Source: an uncultured Bacillota bacterium
Lineage (GTDB): Bacteria; Bacillota_I; Bacilli_A; Erysipelotrichales; Coprobacillaceae
Direction: 5' to 3'
NCBI GenBank assembly: GCA_949290865.1
Contig: CASETM010000008.1
Coordinates: forward strand, 1-48,978
Length of the DNA stretch: 48,978 nucleotides
Part shown: positions 7,211 to 16,467 of the stretch, piece by piece
How the letters are laid out: the number at the start of each line of letters is the position of its first letter
Position numbering within the stretch: the first letter of the stretch is position 1
Translations under genes and position numbers: made by a program
Notes under the pieces: generated by a model
Told to the model about the DNA's origin: nothing
Seen by the model: only the letters and a program-made list of their open reading frames with translations
Databases searched by the model: none

Positions 7211-9334
7211 ATGACTATTCAAGTGGCATTAGCAGGAAATCCCAATAGTGGAAAAACAACCTTGTTTAATCATTTAACTGGCGCTACACAATTTGTAGGA
7301 AACTGGCCAGGAGTAACTGTTGAAAAAAAAGAAGGGGTTTATCGAAAAGATAAGGAAATCAAGATCACAGATCTACCAGGGATTTATTCTTTATCTCCAT
7401 ATACATTAGAAGAGGTCGTATCGCGACAGTTTCTATTGAATGAAAAAGTCGATGTAGTTTTAAATATAGTTGATGGATCCAATCTGGAACGAAATCTGTA
7501 TTTGACAACACAGCTGCTGGAATTAGGTATACCTGTTGTTGTGGCAGTTAATATGCTGGATATCATTGAAAAAAGAGGAGATCATATTGATTATCAGCGA
7601 CTTTCAAGAGAATTAGACTGTCCAGTAGTGCCAATTTCTGCTTTGAAAGCGAAAGGTATCAAAGAACTGATGGCAGCAGTTAAAGCAGCAGCCGGGACGG
7701 TTTCATCAGCAAAAAACATTTATCATAAAGATATCAGTGATGTGCTTGATTTGCTGGCACAGGATCTGCCAGAAACTGTACCAGCAGGTAAAAGACTGTT
7801 TTATGCGGTAAAACTTTTTGAAAGAGATGAAAAAATAGTAGAAACTTTATCTATACAGATCAATGAAAAGGTAATTGCTGCAACGGAAGAAAAAATGGAT
7901 GATGACAGTGAATCGATCATTACCGATGCAAGGTACACATATATTACGGCAATAATTAAAGATTGCTATCAAAAAGCCAATCAGGGGGCGTTAACAGTTT
8001 CAGATAAGATCGACAGAATTGTGACCAACCGTGTTTTGGCATTACCGATTTTTGCGGTTGTTATGTGGTTTGTTTATTATATTTCTGTAACGACAGTTGG
8101 AACGTTTGTGACTGACTGGACCAATGATATTTTATTTGGTGAAATTATTCCACCAATGATTGAAAATTTTCTGGTTTCAATTCATTGTGCAGGATGGTTA
8201 TCAGCGCTGATTCTTGATGGAATCGTTGCTGGGGTTGGAGCAGTATTAGGTTTTGTTCCACAGATGTTTGTTTTATTTTTCTTCCTGGCTATTTTGGAAG
8301 ACTGTGGCTATATGGCCAGAGTGGCATTTATCATGGATCGTATTTTCAGAAAATTTGGTTTATCGGGAAAATCTTTTATTCCTATGCTGATTGGAACTGG
8401 ATGTGGAATCCCTGGAGTTATGGCCAGTCGTACGATTGAAAGTGATCGTGACCGTAAAATGACGATCATGACAACAACGTTTATTCCTTGTGGAGCGAAA
8501 CTGCCAATTATTGCTTTGATTGCTGGCGCGATATTCAATGGTGCTGCCTGGGTTAGCCCATCAGCGTATTTTCTGGGCATGGGAGCAATCATCATTTCGG
8601 GAATTATCTTAAAGAAAACGAAACTGTTTGTTGGTGATCCAGCGCCGTTTGTTATGGAAATGCCTTCTTATCATTTACCAGTAGCAGGAAATGTATTAAG
8701 AAGTATGTGGGAAAGAGGATGGTCTTTTATCAAAAAAGCTGGTACGATTATTCTGTTATCAACGATCGTCTTATGGTTCCTGCAGGCTTATGGCTTTGAA
8801 AATGGAAGTTTCGGTATGGTTGAAGAACTGAATAACAGTTTATTGTCATCAATCGGTAAAACATTTGCCTGGATCTTTGCACCACTGGGCTGGGGTGACT
8901 GGAAAGCAGCGGTGGCAACGATCACAGGTCTGATTGCTAAAGAAAATGTAGTAGCAACGTTTGGTCAGTTGTATGGCTTTGGTGAAGTAGCTGAAGATGG
9001 TGCAGAAATCTGGGGAACGATGGCAATGGAATTTACTGCAGTATCGGCTTATTCATTTTTAGCTTTCAATCTGTTGTGTGCACCATGTTTTGCAGCCATC
9101 GGTGCTATAAAAAGAGAAATGAACAATACCAAATGGACGATTTTTGCGATATCATATCAATGTGTATTTGCCTATGCCATTGCACTGATCATTTATCAGT
9201 TAGGCAATCTGTTTATCTATGGAACGTTTGGAGCAGGTACGATCGTAGCGATAGGTGTTGTAGCAATCCTGCTGTATCTGCTGTTTAGACCAGCAAAAAA
9301 AACACAGCACTTAAAAATGAATTTTAATGCCTAG
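7211..9334 (+). CDS. feoB: Ferrous iron transport protein B
   Basis: 707 residues. The N-terminal GTPase domain shows G1 GNPNSGKTT (9-17), G3 DLPG (54-57), G4 NMLD (114-117) and G5 SA near 143. A helical linker region follows, then a membrane core with two gate (nucleoside-recognition-like) repeats and the LEDCGYMARVAFIMD and GTGCGIPGVMASRT segments. It moves Fe2+ inward across the membrane under anoxic conditions, with GTP/nucleotide control. A good AGGAGG precedes the ATG. Four genes follow the same transcription direction, including two Cys-rich FeoB accessory proteins. Confidence 0.98.
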   Translation: MTIQVALAGNPNSGKTTLFNHLTGATQFVGNWPGVTVEKKEGVYRKDKEIKITDLPGIYSLSPYTLEEVVSRQFLLNEKVDVVLNIVDGSNLERNLYLTTQLLELGIPVVVAVNMLDIIEKRGDHIDYQRLSRELDCPVVPISALKAKGIKELMAAVKAAAGTVSSAKNIYHKDISDVLDLLAQDLPETVPAGKRLFYAVKLFERDEKIVETLSIQINEKVIAATEEKMDDDSESIITDARYTYITAIIKDCYQKANQGALTVSDKIDRIVTNRVLALPIFAVVMWFVYYISVTTVGTFVTDWTNDILFGEIIPPMIENFLVSIHCAGWLSALILDGIVAGVGAVLGFVPQMFVLFFFLAILEDCGYMARVAFIMDRIFRKFGLSGKSFIPMLIGTGCGIPGVMASRTIESDRDRKMTIMTTTFIPCGAKLPIIALIAGAIFNGAAWVSPSAYFLGMGAIIISGIILKKTKLFVGDPAPFVMEMPSYHLPVAGNVLRSMWERGWSFIKKAGTIILLSTIVLWFLQAYGFENGSFGMVEELNNSLLSSIGKTFAWIFAPLGWGDWKAAVATITGLIAKENVVATFGQLYGFGEVAEDGAEIWGTMAMEFTAVSAYSFLAFNLLCAPCFAAIGAIKREMNNTKWTIFAISYQCVFAYAIALIIYQLGNLFIYGTFGAGTIVAIGVVAILLYLLFRPAKKTQHLKMNFNA

Positions 9335-9349
9335 AAGGAGGTGACGGCG

Positions 9350-9538
9350 ATGAATCTACCAACATTAGCAGTATTGCTGATCGTTATCGCAATTGCTGTA
9401 CTGGCTGTACGCTCAATCAGAAATGATAGAAAAAAAGGAAAGTCATCGTGTGGTGGCAATTGTGGAGCGTGTGGTGGGCAGTCGCTATGTCACAGTTCAT
9501 TATTTGATGAATATAAAAAAGATCATCACTGTCAGTAA
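9350..9538 (+). CDS. FeoB-associated Cys-rich membrane protein
   Basis: 62 residues: one N-terminal membrane helix (about 5-22), a basic RNDRKKGK stop-transfer segment and a cysteine/glycine tail with Cys34, 38, 41, 47 and 61 (CGGNCGACGG core). This is the layout of the FeoB-associated Cys-rich family (PF12669), found directly after feoB in many Firmicutes. It may bind Fe2+ near the transporter. The start is ATG 9350. A GTG at 9341 is part of the AAGGAGGTG ribosome binding site. Confidence 0.88.
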   Translation: MNLPTLAVLLIVIAIAVLAVRSIRNDRKKGKSSCGGNCGACGGQSLCHSSLFDEYKKDHHCQ

Positions 9539-9549
9539 AGGAGATTACA

Positions 9550-9903
9550 ATGGGAACAGTTTTGGTTTTGTTGATTCTGACTGTAGCGGTGATCGTTGCT
9601 TTAAAAAGTTCACGAAAACATTTAAAAGGTGAAGGTGACTGCTGTGGTGGAGGAACTGACTCGTGTTCTGTCAAGTATCTTAATCAGATCGTTGACAGGA
9701 GAAAAGTAGAAATTGAAGGTATTCGCTGTCAGCATTGTAAGATACAAATTCAAACAATAATTAATCAGGTTCCTTATTTGGCCTGTGGAGAAATCGATGA
9801 TCATATGGCTGTTATCGAAGCTAATAGGATGATTGATGAGCAGGAAATTATCAGGATCATTGAAAAAGCAGGATATCGAGTAAAAAAAATGGAAAAGATT
9901 TAA
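9550..9903 (+). CDS. Membrane-anchored Cys-rich protein fused to an HMA-like metal-binding domain
   Basis: 117 residues in three parts: an N-terminal membrane helix (about 3-19), a short Cys-rich linker with Cys31, 32 and 39, and an HMA-like ferredoxin-fold domain (about 52-115) whose GIRCQHCK motif carries the CxxC pair Cys60/Cys63. HMA domains usually bind soft metals such as Cu+ or Zn2+. Here the linker resembles the preceding FeoB-associated protein, so the gene looks like a fusion of that protein with an HMA domain. It lies 11 nt after the previous gene with an AAAGGAG binding site and is the last gene of the feo operon. Its metal is unknown. Confidence 0.82.
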   Translation: MGTVLVLLILTVAVIVALKSSRKHLKGEGDCCGGGTDSCSVKYLNQIVDRRKVEIEGIRCQHCKIQIQTIINQVPYLACGEIDDHMAVIEANRMIDEQEIIRIIEKAGYRVKKMEKI

Positions 9904-9917
9904 TTCTTTTCCATTTT
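9886..9917. terminator. Bidirectional terminator after the feo operon
   Basis: A 13-bp perfect stem (9886-9898 with 9905-9917) and a 6-nt loop containing the stop of the HMA-like gene. A-rich and T-rich arms serve both convergent genes. Confidence 0.8.
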
Positions 9918-10308
9918 AAAATTCAAAAACTTTTGGTTCTTCAGTAAAAGATGAGATCGTAGCTTTTACATCCTGCAGATAGAAAACAGCGGTATTATTA
10001 TCACCTGGCTGATACATTGCCTGTAATGAAGGATACTGATCAAGCATGTGTTTTTGAGCTTCGATGTTTTCATCAAGATAGGCATTGGCCTGCACTCTGA
10101 TCCATCTGTCTTTATCCATTGCACATATTTCGATTCTTGGATCTTTGATCATCTGTTTGGCGCAGTCTTTACATAGCCCCGTCTGGATGTATAGTTTATC
10201 ATTGAATAGATCAATCGTTCCAAATGGTCTGTTTCTTGGTTGACCGTCATCATTCGTTGCCAGAAAATATGTATTGGCATTTTTTAAAAATTCAAAAACT
10301 TCATTCAT
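9916..10308 (-). CDS. Pyridoxamine 5'-phosphate oxidase-fold (PPOX) flavin protein
   Basis: 130 residues resembling the short PPOX family: TYFLATNDDGQPRNRPFG at the N-terminus, KLYIQTGLCKDCAKQM in the middle and RWIRVQANAYL near residue 72. Such split-barrel proteins bind FMN or F420-like cofactors and often act as nitroreductase-type or heavy-metal-related reductases. The true substrate is unknown and PdxH activity is unlikely at this length. The start is ATG 10308 with AGGAG 8 nt upstream; a TTG at 10314 is rejected. The promoter is TTCAAA (10362-10357)-N16-TATAAT (10340-10335) on the minus strand. Confidence 0.82.
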   Translation of the reverse strand: MNEVFEFLKNANTYFLATNDDGQPRNRPFGTIDLFNDKLYIQTGLCKDCAKQMIKDPRIEICAMDKDRWIRVQANAYLDENIEAQKHMLDQYPSLQAMYQPGDNNTAVFYLQDVKATISSFTEEPKVFEF

Positions 10309-10362
10309 AAACAACGCTCCTTTCTTTTATTTATATTATAATACATAAATCATTATTTTGAA

Positions 10363-10388
10363 TAAAAAAGAAGTCACAAAGGACTTCT
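10363..10388 (-). terminator. Terminator of the DUF4240 gene
   Basis: On the minus strand, AGAAGTC-CTTTGT-GACTTCT followed by a T run (10368-10363). Confidence 0.8.
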
Positions 10389-10821
10389 ACGACCAGTATT
10401 TCTGGTTGTTTTTTGATTTGATTTCATATTTGGGAGTATGTGGATATTTCATCATCGACTGTTTATTTCTTTTGGCCCAGGCCTGGCGCGGTACATTAAG
10501 CAAAGGCTTAAACTGTAGATCACCGTCAAGCCGTTTGATACCATGAATAATATCATGATAAAATTTATTGCCAGTGGTCAATGCGTAACAGCGCTGATAG
10601 AGAAAATCATCATCGTTATAAATTCCTTTTTCAATCAATGGTTTGGCAATTTCTTCACGATCAAGATTATACAGGAGTTCTGACATTGTATCATGAAACG
10701 AAAAGATATATTTATCGCTATGCATTGACAGAAATTCGATGATAGGTTCTAATATTTTATGACTATCTTCATAATCCCATTCCGCTTTTTTCATAATTCC
10801 CCAAAAAGAATTCTTCAACAT
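10387..10821 (-). CDS. DUF4240-like protein of unknown function
   Basis: 144 residues. The N-terminal ~90 residues (FWGIMKKAEWD, then a helical FHDTMSELLYNL segment, ending FLYQRCYALT) match the DUF4240 pattern of a starting FW and a helix that ends with a residue-rich aromatic block. The C-terminal part is basic. No catalytic motif is evident and no function is claimed. The start is uncertain: ATG 10821 has a GGTGA-type site upstream, and an ATG at 10833 overlaps it. It lies 30-40 nt after the penicillin-binding protein gene and could be cotranscribed with it. Confidence 0.6.
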   Translation of the reverse strand: MLKNSFWGIMKKAEWDYEDSHKILEPIIEFLSMHSDKYIFSFHDTMSELLYNLDREEIAKPLIEKGIYNDDDFLYQRCYALTTGNKFYHDIIHGIKRLDGDLQFKPLLNVPRQAWAKRNKQSMMKYPHTPKYEIKSKNNQKYWS

Positions 10822-10863
10822 ATTTATCACCATGTCATATCATAAGCTATCTTTTATCAATTA

Positions 10864-12756
10864 TCAAGCACTGAGATGATAATCTTCTTTTTTGAACCAG
10901 TAGATGATGCCGTTTTCATCATTTTCACCGGTGAGAGGATTAATGGCAATCGCCATCAGGTCATTATCGGGCTCATACCAGTTCATGCCGTTTTCTTCAT
11001 TTTCATATTCCAGTAAAGCAACCACGATTTCTTTTGCAAAAGCTTTTTCGTTGCTGCTTTCCATTTTTCGATTATCATCATAGCCGGTCCATCCAGCTAC
11101 AAGGATGTCTGGTGTATAGGCAACTGCCAGATTATCATAGTCGGTACTGCCGGTTTTGCAGGCAACAGTGAAATCCAGATCATATGAGGCCATGGTGGCT
11201 GATAAATATGTGGAAAACTGGCTGTTGAAGGTGCCTGTTAAAAGCTGTGACAGTTCTAGACATGTTGCTTCGTTTAAGGTTTGTTTGGTTTCGCTTTGAT
11301 GTTCATAGATGATGTTGCCCTGGTCATCTTCGATTCTTTGGATGGTATAAAGATGATCATAGCGACCTTGAGCAGCGATATTGGTGTAGATGTTAGCCAG
11401 TTCATAAACATTAGTATTGACAGTACCGAGTGCTAAAGAAGCATTGTTTTTGACGTCCAGGTCGTATTCATTTAAAAACTGATAAAGGAGATCTGTGCCT
11501 AGGAACAGATGTGTTTTCATGGCGTAGATATTATCACTGACAGCAATGGCTTGAGCCAAAGTAACATTTTTATAGGCATACTTATTATGGAAGTTCTGTG
11601 GGGAATATGATGAACCATCACCGAGCTGAAAGGTTGTTGGTTCAGAAACAAATTGCGTGGTTGCATCAAAACCGTTTTCCAAGGCTAAATAATAAAGCAG
11701 CGGTTTGACGGTACTGCCGATCTGTCGGTTGGCTTTGGTGGCGCGGTTATACTGTGAAGAAGAGTAGTCCATGCCACCGACTACGGCTTGCAGGCTGCTG
11801 GTTTGAGGATCAGTAACGACAAAGGCACATTGCAGTTCACTGTCGCTCTTGTTTTCTTTGATAGCCTGATTGAGCTGATTCTGGTATTCGGCATGAAAGG
11901 TTGTATAGATATTGAGTCCTTTGTTTAAATACTGATTGTTATAATAACCTAAGCTTTCCAGTTCTTCGATAACAGTATCTTTATAGTAGAATGTTGACAT
12001 GTTTTCCTGGATTTCATGGCTGTCAGAGAGGATCATCTCTTCCTTTTTGACTTTCTGCAGCTGCTTTTCGCTGATATAGTCATTATCAAGCATTGCCTGG
12101 AGGACGATGCTTTGCCTTTCTCGAGCCTGTTTTTCATCGATCAGCGGGGAAAAGTACTGTGGCCCATTGACGACACCAGCCAGCATGCTTGCTTCGTTTA
12201 ATGACAGGTCTTTGGCTGATTTATTATAGAAATACTTTGCGGCGTTTTCGATGCCATAGATACCATGACCAAAATAAACATTGTTGATATAGCCTTCTAG
12301 AATCTCATCTTTGCTTAAATGCGTTTCCAGCTGCATGGTATAAAAAGCTTCTTTGATTTTCCTTGACCATGTTTTTTCATTGGTCAGATAGAGCAGACGG
12401 GCATACTGCTGGGTAATGGTGCTGGCTCCCTGAGATGTGCTTCCTTCGGTCAGATTGGCTTTCACCGCACGGGTGATACCGATGATATCAAAACCATGAT
12501 GCTGATAAAAACGCTTGTCTTCGATGGCAACGATTGCATCCTTGAAATACTGACTGACATCTTCAAGGGCAACATACTGCCCACTGTAATTGTTGATGCT
12601 TTGATAGAATAATTCGTCCTGGTCATCATAAAGCTTAAGATAACGGTCTTTATTCAAGTCGGGTTCACCGATCAGAAATGCCGTCAGATATAAGAGAAAA
12701 ATAGCACTGCAGCCTAAGATCATGATGGTCAGGATGAACTTCCCTGCTTTCTTCAT
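10864..12756 (-). CDS. Class A penicillin-binding protein (transglycosylase plus transpeptidase)
   Basis: 630 residues. An N-terminal membrane anchor (about 7-29) is followed by a GT51 transglycosylase with EDKRFYQHHG (catalytic Glu79), GASTITQQ (110-117), the KIKEAF segment with Glu136, and ILEGYINNVYFG (about 152-163). The transpeptidase domain has STVK (active Ser348), SDN (407-409) and KTGS (534-537). It polymerises glycan strands and crosslinks stem peptides outside the membrane, as PBP1a/PonA does. It is shorter than typical PBP1a and has no C-terminal extra domain. It is divergent from the DUF1934 gene with a GGTGAT-type binding site. Confidence 0.96.
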   Translation of the reverse strand: MKKAGKFILTIMILGCSAIFLLYLTAFLIGEPDLNKDRYLKLYDDQDELFYQSINNYSGQYVALEDVSQYFKDAIVAIEDKRFYQHHGFDIIGITRAVKANLTEGSTSQGASTITQQYARLLYLTNEKTWSRKIKEAFYTMQLETHLSKDEILEGYINNVYFGHGIYGIENAAKYFYNKSAKDLSLNEASMLAGVVNGPQYFSPLIDEKQARERQSIVLQAMLDNDYISEKQLQKVKKEEMILSDSHEIQENMSTFYYKDTVIEELESLGYYNNQYLNKGLNIYTTFHAEYQNQLNQAIKENKSDSELQCAFVVTDPQTSSLQAVVGGMDYSSSQYNRATKANRQIGSTVKPLLYYLALENGFDATTQFVSEPTTFQLGDGSSYSPQNFHNKYAYKNVTLAQAIAVSDNIYAMKTHLFLGTDLLYQFLNEYDLDVKNNASLALGTVNTNVYELANIYTNIAAQGRYDHLYTIQRIEDDQGNIIYEHQSETKQTLNEATCLELSQLLTGTFNSQFSTYLSATMASYDLDFTVACKTGSTDYDNLAVAYTPDILVAGWTGYDDNRKMESSNEKAFAKEIVVALLEYENEENGMNWYEPDNDLMAIAINPLTGENDENGIIYWFKKEDYHLSA

Positions 12757-12786
12757 ATAATCACCAATATCATTTTTACCATTTTA

Positions 12787-12795
12787 TGTTATAAT
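12787..12795 (+). promoter_or_regulatory. Extended -10 promoter of the DUF1934 gene
   Basis: TGTTATAAT, a perfect extended -10. No strong -35 is seen. The ATG at 12796 lies directly after it and would be outside the transcript. Confidence 0.6.
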
Positions 12796-12810
12796 ATGCA
12801 CGGTGATAAA

Positions 12811-13191
12811 ATGAAAAAAACAATACAGCTGAACTATAAAAGCATTTTTAAATATACAGATCATCATGAAACTGTGCAGTATAAGGTCAGAGGAACTTAT
12901 CTGCAGGATGAAACAAAAGAAAGAATTTCTTTTTTTCATGATGATAAAAAAATAGAGATAACGATTAGAGGTCAGGATGTTATTTTGACTCATGGAAGTT
13001 CCATGCTGAATCTATCTTATCATCGTCGTGTTTTTAATCATTATCAGACACCTTATGGGATGATAGATCTCTATAGTGAACTGGTATTGTTAGAAAAAGG
13101 ACATCATATCAAGATGAAGTATATTTTAAGTGATCAGAAAGAAAAAATAAGTGAGGTTTATATGATGGTGAATTATGAGGTGATTGGATGA
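12811..13191 (+). CDS. DUF1934 (YwiB-like) beta-barrel protein
   Basis: 126 residues, strand-rich, with the lipocalin-like DUF1934 pattern. In Bacillus the homologue ywiB lies directly before argS. Here cls lies between it and argS. Function is unknown. The start is ATG 12811 behind a GGTGAT site. The longer frame from 12796 begins at the end of the -10 box. Its stop overlaps the cls start (ATGA). Confidence 0.75.
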   Translation: MKKTIQLNYKSIFKYTDHHETVQYKVRGTYLQDETKERISFFHDDKKIEITIRGQDVILTHGSSMLNLSYHRRVFNHYQTPYGMIDLYSELVLLEKGHHIKMKYILSDQKEKISEVYMMVNYEVIG

Positions 13192-14705
13192 GCGTAGCGG
13201 AATCAAAAAAACTGCTGATGAATAAACTGCTGGTATCAGCGATTCTTATTGCCTTACAGATTCTGCTCGTTTCTCTTGCTTATTTTTATCTGAAATCTTC
13301 ATTCATTTTTAAAATAATGTTTAGAGTGATTGGTGTGGCGGTCGTTATTTTTCTGGTAGCTAAAGAAGAAGCCAGTAGCTATAAGATCATTTGGATCGTG
13401 CTGATATTTTTCTTTCCGTTTGTTGGAGGAATGCTTTATATTTTTCTTGGCAATAAAAAACCGGCTAAGAAATTGCGTCAGGCTTTTGATTGCCAGATGC
13501 AGCAGATCAGAAATAATCGCATTGAAAACGATCTGATTGGCAGAATTGATGATGAAAATATCCAAGGACAGCTGACTTATTTGAAAAATCAGGGATTTTC
13601 TCCTTTCTATGGTCAGAATGTCACATATTTTTCTTCTGGTGAAGAAGCGTTTGCACCATTGCTTAAAGCCCTGAAAAATGCCAGAAAATATATTTTTATG
13701 GAGTTTTTTATTGTTGAAGAAGGCTATATGTTCCATATGATCTTAGATATTCTCAAACAAAAAGCCAGTGAAGGCGTGGAAGTCAGGTTCATGTATGATG
13801 ATGTTGGTTCTCTGACCAAACTGCCCCGTAAGTATTATCTTGAACTGGAAAAATACGGAATTAAAAGTATTGCCTTTAATCCTTTTGTGCCCGTTATTTC
13901 CCTGGCCATGAATAGTCGAGATCATAAAAAAATAGTTGTTATTGATGGTGTTGTTGGGTTTAGCGGTGGTTTTAATCTCGCTGATGAATACATCAATAAA
14001 GTAGAAAGATTTGGATACTGGAAAGATTCTGGAATCATGCTGGAGGGGCAGGCGGTGTGGAGTCTGACAATGATGTTTCTGTCTTCGTGGAATGCAACGC
14101 GGAATACACAGGAAGATTACAGTCAGTATTTGCCACAGTATCATGGTCTTGATCAAAGAGATGGATATGTTGTCGCCTATACCGATTCACCATTAGACAG
14201 TGAACAGGTTGGAGAAATTGTCTATCTGAATATGATCAATCAGGCTCATCATTATGTTTATATTACAACCCCATATCTGATTTTGGATGATCTTTTGCAG
14301 AACGCTTTGATCAATGCGGCGACACGAGGGGTTGATGTCAGAATAGTGACACCAGCTATTCCTGATAAAAAGATCGTATTTAAGGTAACACGTTCTTATT
14401 ATCGTGAACTGATCGAACATGGTATTCATATTTATGAATATACACCTGGATTTGTTCATGCCAAGAATTTTCTGGTTGATGACTGCTGTGCAACGGTTGG
14501 AACGATCAACCTTGATTATCGCAGTCTTTATCTTCATTTTGAAAATGGGGTTTATCTTTATAACTGCAGCTGTCTGAAGGATATGAAGAAGGATTTTATG
14601 GATGTTTTCCAGAAATCCCATGAAATGACCGAAGAGGAAGTTGTTTCTAAAAAGTTTAAAGGCTTTTTTGAGGTTCTGTTAAGGGTGATTGCGCCACTGC
14701 TTTAA
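13188..14705 (+). CDS. cls: Cardiolipin synthase
   Basis: 505 residues. Two N-terminal membrane helices (about 12-60 and 66-88) are followed by two phospholipase-D domains, each with an HKD motif: HKKIVVID near residue 246 and HAKNFLVD near 424. It joins two phosphatidylglycerol molecules to make cardiolipin at the membrane. Length and layout match Firmicute ClsA. The start overlaps the upstream gene by 4 nt with GAGGTGATT just before, suggesting translational coupling. Confidence 0.96.
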   Translation: MSVAESKKLLMNKLLVSAILIALQILLVSLAYFYLKSSFIFKIMFRVIGVAVVIFLVAKEEASSYKIIWIVLIFFFPFVGGMLYIFLGNKKPAKKLRQAFDCQMQQIRNNRIENDLIGRIDDENIQGQLTYLKNQGFSPFYGQNVTYFSSGEEAFAPLLKALKNARKYIFMEFFIVEEGYMFHMILDILKQKASEGVEVRFMYDDVGSLTKLPRKYYLELEKYGIKSIAFNPFVPVISLAMNSRDHKKIVVIDGVVGFSGGFNLADEYINKVERFGYWKDSGIMLEGQAVWSLTMMFLSSWNATRNTQEDYSQYLPQYHGLDQRDGYVVAYTDSPLDSEQVGEIVYLNMINQAHHYVYITTPYLILDDLLQNALINAATRGVDVRIVTPAIPDKKIVFKVTRSYYRELIEHGIHIYEYTPGFVHAKNFLVDDCCATVGTINLDYRSLYLHFENGVYLYNCSCLKDMKKDFMDVFQKSHEMTEEEVVSKKFKGFFEVLLRVIAPLL

Positions 14706-14727
14706 AAAGAAAGCTTGCTGAAAAACA

Positions 14728-14756
14728 TTGACTTTATATAGTCTAAATGGTAACTT
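14728..14756 (+). promoter_or_regulatory. Promoter of argS
   Basis: TTGACT (14728-14733), a 17-nt spacer and TAACTT (14751-14756), weak at the -10. The leader of about 30 nt is too short for a T-box. Confidence 0.45.
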
Positions 14757-14794
14757 ATAAACGATTGGATATCTTTAGGATAAGGGGGATGTAT

Positions 14795-16456
14795 ATGGCT
14801 GTAAATAAGATAGAAATGGCGCTGAAAAAAGCGTTTAAAGATGCAATTATCGCGAGCGGTTTTTGCGACGATTATGATGAAACAAAGATTACAATAGAAA
14901 TTCCTAAAGAAAAAGCGCATGGTGACTATGCAACAAATATTGCTATGCAGTTGACAAAAGTATTAAAGAAAAATCCAAGGATCATTGCCCAAGAGCTGAT
15001 TGCTAATGTGGATAAAGAAAAAGCAAATATTGAATCCATTGAGATTGCAGGACCAGGATTTATCAATATGTTTATGAAAAAAGATGTCATGACATCAATC
15101 ATCAACGAAGTTCTTAAAGAAAAAGATGATTATGGGAAAAGCAATGCTGGACAGGGAATCAGATATAATGTTGAATTTGTTTCAGCCAATCCGACTGGTG
15201 ATCTGCATTTGGGTCATGCTAAAGGAGCAGCTGTAGGTGACAGTATCTGCAGGATCATGGCCGCTGCTGGCTATGATGTCACCAGAGAATATTATATCAA
15301 TGATGCCGGAAATCAGATTTATAATCTGTCGCTTTCCCTGATTGCGAGATACCGTGAAGCTTTTGGCCTGGATTTTGATTTGCCTGAAGATGGTTATCAT
15401 GGGCAGGATATCAAAGATATTGCTTTAAGGATCAAGGAAGAACAGGGTGATAAATATTTAAATGCACCAGAAGAAGAAGTGATTTCGTTCTTCAGAAAAG
15501 AAGGAACTGCATATGAACTGCAGAAAATCAAAGATATCTTAAAAGAATTTAGAGTCTCTTTTGATGTCTGGTTCTCAGAAACATCATTATATGAAGAAAA
15601 CAAGGTTGTGCCAACGATTGAAAAGCTGACAGCGAAAGGATACACTTATGAAAGTGATGGTGCTTTATGGTTTAAATCAACAGAATTTGGCGATGATAAA
15701 GACCGTGTTCTGATTAAAACAGACGGCAGCTACACATATCTGACACCAGATATTGCTTATCATCTGAATAAACTTGACAGAGGATATGAATATTTGGTGG
15801 ATTTATTAGGAGCCGATCATCATGGCTATATCAATCGTATGAAAGCAGCGATTCAGGCGTTGGGATATAACAGCGATCAGTTGAATATTGATATCATGCA
15901 GATGGTGAGAATGATGGAAAACGGAGAAGTTGTTAAAATGTCAAAACGTACTGGAAATGCGATTACGATCAAAGATCTGATCGAAGATATCGGTGTTGAT
16001 GCTGCGCGTTATTTCTTCGCTGCCAAAGCAGCTAACACACCTTATGATTTTGATTTGACTTTGGCTAAATCTAAATCTAATGAAAATCCGGTTTATTATG
16101 CGCAATATGCTCATGCCAGAATGTGTTCGATCATGAAACAGGCAAAAGAAAATGATCTGACCATGGCTGATCATTACGAACTGCTGGTTAATGATAAGGA
16201 AATTGATTTGCTGAAACATATCAATGAATTTAGAAATGAAATCATTGACAGTGCAAAATCAAGAAGTCCTCATAAGATTGCCAATTATATTCAAAGACTT
16301 GCGCAACTGTTCCACAGCTTTTACAATGACTGTTATGTTATTGATAAAAATAATATGGCTTTATCCAGCCAGAGACTGGCGCTGGTTGAAGCAACAAGAA
16401 TTACTTTGAGAAATGCATTAAATTTAATTGGTGTCAGTGCACCAGAAGAAATGTAA
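14795..16456 (+). CDS. argS: Arginyl-tRNA synthetase
   Basis: 553 residues, class I. It contains an N-terminal Add-1 domain, an HLGH signature (ANPTGDLHLGH near residue 130), the KMSKR loop near 380 and a C-terminal DALR anticodon domain. It charges tRNA-Arg. The start at 14795 (MAVNKIEMALKK) lies 6 nt after AAGGGGG. The longer frame at 14747 precedes the ribosome binding site and falls next to the predicted -10. It is followed closely by rpoE, the same order as in Bacillus. Confidence 0.97.
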   Translation: MAVNKIEMALKKAFKDAIIASGFCDDYDETKITIEIPKEKAHGDYATNIAMQLTKVLKKNPRIIAQELIANVDKEKANIESIEIAGPGFINMFMKKDVMTSIINEVLKEKDDYGKSNAGQGIRYNVEFVSANPTGDLHLGHAKGAAVGDSICRIMAAAGYDVTREYYINDAGNQIYNLSLSLIARYREAFGLDFDLPEDGYHGQDIKDIALRIKEEQGDKYLNAPEEEVISFFRKEGTAYELQKIKDILKEFRVSFDVWFSETSLYEENKVVPTIEKLTAKGYTYESDGALWFKSTEFGDDKDRVLIKTDGSYTYLTPDIAYHLNKLDRGYEYLVDLLGADHHGYINRMKAAIQALGYNSDQLNIDIMQMVRMMENGEVVKMSKRTGNAITIKDLIEDIGVDAARYFFAAKAANTPYDFDLTLAKSKSNENPVYYAQYAHARMCSIMKQAKENDLTMADHYELLVNDKEIDLLKHINEFRNEIIDSAKSRSPHKIANYIQRLAQLFHSFYNDCYVIDKNNMALSSQRLALVEATRITLRNALNLIGVSAPEEM

Positions 16457-16467
16457 GGAGAAGAACA

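Noticed and set aside
13299-14621. Long minus-strand frames inside cls
   Set aside because: They are antisense to a clear cardiolipin synthase with both HKD motifs and have no binding sites or known domains.
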